From positions 434,001-498,000 of the forward strand of contig JAJNNX010000008.1 in the NCBI GenBank assembly GCA_023159155.1: DNA of 64,000 nucleotides, given 5' to 3'. The stretch comes from Ustulina deusta (Eukaryota; Ascomycota; Sordariomycetes; Xylariales; Xylariaceae). The notes beneath the pieces were generated by a model, which was not told where the DNA came from, searched no databases, and saw nothing but the letters and a program-made list of their open reading frames with translations. Position 1 is the stretch's first letter; the number at the start of each line of letters is the position of its first letter. Positions 61,680-64,000 of the stretch are shown piece after piece. The translations under genes were made by a program, and so were the position numbers.

Positions 61680-62820
61680 GATTATAGCTATTAAATCTTA
61701 ATAGAGGCTTTACTATAGCAAAAAGAGAGATATTTTTATAAAGCTTATTATATGTAATATATAAAGTATGTTCTGTAGTACTGCTTTATAACCAATTATA
61801 GCTATTAAATCCTATCAAAAGCTTTATTATAGCAAAAAAAAAGATATTTTTATAAAGCTTATTATTTGTAACGCTAAAATGCGCACAAAAGTAGTTTTAT
61901 ATAAAATAACAAAAGAAAAGCTTTTAAAAAGCTTATTAATTGCTATACATCTAATTACAGCTACTAAATATTATTAAAGGTTTTATAATAACAAAAAAAA
62001 ATGTTTTTATAAAGCTTATTATATATTACATATAAGTATGTTCTATAATACTATTTAATATAGCAATAAAAAAAGTGTTTTTATAAAGCTTATTATATAT
62101 AACGTATAAGTGTGTTCTGCGGTACCGCTTTATAACCAATTATAGCTATTAAATCTTATTAAAGGTTCTGCTAGCGAAAAGAAAAACGCTTTTAGAAAGC
62201 TTATTATATATTTGTTACAGCTACTAAATATTGTTAAAAGTAGTATGCTATATAAAGGAAGAAACTCTTAGAAAGCTTATTATATATTTGTTATAACTGC
62301 TAAACATTGTTAAAAGTACTATTGAATTTATTATAACTTATTACAGCTATTATATACTATTAAAAGTTTTATAAAACAACTAATATAAAGGAAAAACCTT
62401 TAAAAAAGCTTATTAATTAATTATATCTAATTATAGCTATTAAATATTATTAATAGTATTACTAGCAAAAAAAGAAATATTTTTATAAAGCTTATTATTT
62501 ATTTTGTATAATATTGCTAGCAATAAAAAAAAGATATTGCTAAAAAGCTTCCAATATAGGACGTATAAGCACTGTGAAGAGAGAAACGCTTTTAAAAAGC
62601 TTATTATAACCTATAATAAGTACTAATAATAAATTAGTTAACTAACTATAACTGATTACAGCTACTAAATACTATTAAAAGTACTATAAAGAGAGAAATA
62701 CTTTTAAGAAAGCTTACTATATATATATTACAAGTACTAAATACCGGTTTTACAAGAACACTAATATAAAGGGAGATACTTTTCAAAAGCTTACTACTAC
62801 TTATAATAAGCACTAATAAT
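61680..62820 (+). repeat. Tandem array 2 in element A (AAGCTTATTATA-type)
   Basis: About thirteen degenerate units, 55-135 bp apart, each with AAAGCTTATTATAT-like sequence, many also with TTACAGCTACTAAAT and AAAAGTACT. It is homologous to the 84-bp repeat of element C, read on the opposite strand. Confidence 0.65.
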
Positions 62821-63318
62821 AGATTTACTATATATGCCTAAAAAGCTAGCTATATATTGAGTATTATACTAATAGACTATAAAAAATTGCACTAAAGTTA
62901 TATATCAAGCTTTATATATTTTGATTAAAAGATTAACGTAGCTATAGATTATTAAAGTTATATATTCGAACGTTATATTTTTAATTAAAAGATTATGCTA
63001 ACAGAATAGTACTATAGACTAGGGATAAGGATAGTTGTATTAGTAAACCTACAGATATTATTTTTAACTAATACAAGCATATTAATACTAAATATAGAGA
63101 TTGTTGAATTGAGCGTATTATTACCGAAGACTAAGATTATTAAAACAAACGTATTAACGCTAAAGATAAAAATTACTAAGGATTACTATATTTGCTTAAT
63201 ACAAGCATGTTGACGCTGAACACCAAGATCATTATATATATATGGACCAATACATACTTATATGCTACTTTTAAATATAGTTATATAGGTAGGCAAGGCT
63301 ACTAGAGTGGCCTTACTT

Positions 63319-63327
63319 AAAGGGGTG
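63319..63327 (+). other. Polypurine tract of element A
   Basis: AAAGGGGTG directly before the 3' LTR, corresponding to the AAAAGGGTA of element C. Confidence 0.7.
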
Positions 63328-63575
63328 TATTGGATTAAGTGGTGGCTAGGTGGTGATGTGAGCCACATAGTGGCTAGTGAGAGGTGCCTTTATAGGGGGT
63401 ATGCCTTTAGCAAATAGAGCGTTATATAGCTGAATAAGTGGATCTACATATAACTGTATGAGGGATATATATGTATCTAGGGTGTAGAATACACCTATAC
63501 AGACCTATAACAACAATAATACAACAGACCTTCTACGGGTAATACGTGGCAAGATCGCTAGTGTTAAATCTAACA
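63328..63575 (+). repeat. 3' LTR of element A
   Basis: 248 bp, TATTGGATTAAG to TTAAATCTAACA. Compared with the 5' LTR nearly all differences are C-to-T or G-to-A in this copy. Confidence 0.9.
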
Positions 63576-63580
63576 AGATG
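63576..63580. repeat. Target-site duplication AGATG, right copy (element A)
   Basis: AGATG. The captain reading frame continues directly after it (CAC TTC TAG AAT CAT). Confidence 0.87.
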
Positions 63581-63779
63581 CACTTCTAGAATCATGCTCT
63601 TCTAGTGCATGGCACTATATCCTAACATTATGAATCGCTAAATAGGTCGATTTTTTAGAATTAGATATCATTAAATAATACTTTTTATTCCCGGTCCTCT
63701 AGAAGCCAAGCTCGACTCTAATATAAAAAAATAAAATTTTGACCTTTTGCTATAATCTATTTTTATTAACTATAAAATA

Positions 63780-64000
63780 TTCGCTACGTTTATTATTCGC
63801 TAGTCCTACTTATTACTATAGCGCAATCGAGTTATTGCTGCCTCCTATACTGCTTTCGAACTTGTCCATGTCTATTAAGTTTGTGCGGATTCCGTATACA
63901 AGCACCCCATATATTGGAAGCCGCATAGATGCTCCGTTTCCGATCCTATAGATCCAGTCCTCTATAAACTATCTCAGGGTTTCTATCTCTTTAGTTATAG
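63780..64000 (-). pseudogene. Non-LTR retrotransposon gag-like fragment
   Basis: The minus strand reads ITKEIETLR, stop, FIEDWIYRIGNGASMRLP then IYGVLVYGIRTNLIDMDKFE in one frame, with a TAG later. This resembles the gag/ORF1 protein of fungal LINE (Tad-like) elements, which carry a YGV-V-G-RT box. It starts outside the window on the right. Family placement is from memory. Confidence 0.45.

Larger units (their letters stand above)
59041..63575 (+). mobile_element. LTR retrotransposon A, probably non-autonomous
   Basis: 4.5 kb with 248-bp LTRs (59041-59288, 63328-63575), a perfect AGATG duplication, a primer-binding site at 59289 and a polypurine tract at 63319-63327. The interior, about 3.7 kb after removing a nested solo LTR, has a gag-like lysine/asparagine-rich stretch (about 60780-61000) and two tandem arrays. 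I see no reverse-transcriptase motif. LTR ends, primer site, polypurine tract and repeat core all resemble element C, so it looks like a relative that depends on copia proteins in trans. It lies inside the DUF3435 relic, splitting EHKM from the remaining tail. Confidence 0.87.
56636..63625 (+). pseudogene. DUF3435 tyrosine recombinase ('captain'/FluG-domain type), disrupted
   Basis: Relic of a large DUF3435 protein, split by element A: 56636-59040, then 63581-63625 (stop TAA 63623-63625). The N-terminus MPTIRRSHGQIGTVEHAKHS starts at 56636. The recombinase core shows the first catalytic Arg in APAGARPTSILRLRFGDL (about 57510), the second Arg box YSLRYNAGN (about 58027) and a DHAN...NYFGRN segment holding the candidate Tyr nucleophile (about 58150-58190). 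A C-terminal Cys/His segment, CFICVGQALSLAEDD then LTKHFKQKHL, and EHKM just before the insertion form zinc-finger motifs. Damage: a frameshift near 57065; further frame loss near 57640; stops that replace Gln or Trp codons (near 57123, 57359, 57814, 58054, 58176, 59005, 63587); one recognisable intron at 57271-57317. Captains excise and insert Starship elements. This copy cannot do so. Confidence 0.82.
48848..64000 (+). mobile_element. Candidate Starship-like element, 5' part (relic)
   Basis: Proposed from four facts: a DUF3435 recombinase relic on the plus strand; a TTAC motif and hairpin that, after subtracting the 7.4-kb element C, lie about 390 bp upstream of it; an abrupt change from RIP-degraded to GC-normal DNA at that motif; and later insertions (C, A, B) with clean duplications inside. 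Starships carry the captain gene at their 5' end, often next to a TTAC-containing target site. The 3' end and cargo are not in the window. The alternative is a smaller DUF3435-bearing transposon or an orphan recombinase gene. Confidence 0.45.

Overview
This window is a chromosome segment of a filamentous ascomycete (Pezizomycotina, most likely Sordariomycetes). The evidence is short introns of about 50-150 bp with GTAAGT/GTATGT donors, fungal-type orthologues, and a sharp switch from gene-rich DNA to long TA-rich tracts of the kind left by repeat-induced point mutation (RIP). Species and chromosome cannot be told from the sequence.

Gene-rich part, 1 to about 36.7 kb. A giant Tom1/HUWE1-type HECT ubiquitin ligase runs leftwards off the window just before its catalytic domain (1-11530, minus). 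It is followed by a WW-domain protein (14242-15626, plus), a Pga1-like ER membrane protein of GPI-anchor synthesis (15897-16660, minus), alpha-tubulin with seven exons (17239-19070, plus), an Ede1-like EH/UBA endocytic scaffold (20790-24926, plus), a Pho89/PHO-4 Na+/phosphate symporter (27494-29414, minus) and an unrecognised three-exon gene (34330-35933, plus). These are ordinary housekeeping genes with no sign of a cluster. The intergenic DNA is rich in short TAGGTA/TACCTA repeats.

AT-rich part, about 36.78-64 kb. This is degraded, nested repeat DNA. Junctions can be read exactly: (i) a reverse-oriented Ty1/copia element, here called C (48918-56308), with 244-245 bp LTRs and a perfect AAATC target duplication; (ii) a second LTR element, A (59041-63575), with 248-bp LTRs and a perfect AGATG duplication; (iii) a solo LTR of a third family, B, inside A (59549-59856) with a TATAA duplication, plus two more B LTRs at 41381 and 43557. 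Elements A and C share a primer-binding site that matches the anticodon arm of tRNA-Lys(CUU), which suggests half-tRNA priming.

The most interesting locus is a relic DUF3435 tyrosine recombinase (the 'captain' family of Starship giant transposons) that starts at 56636. Element A splits it inside its C-terminal zinc-finger region, and the tail resumes at 63581 and ends at 63625. Removing element C places the captain about 390 bp downstream of a TTAC-plus-hairpin at 48850-48911, exactly where RIP-degraded DNA changes to GC-normal DNA. That is the layout expected for a Starship 5' end. The other end would lie beyond the window.
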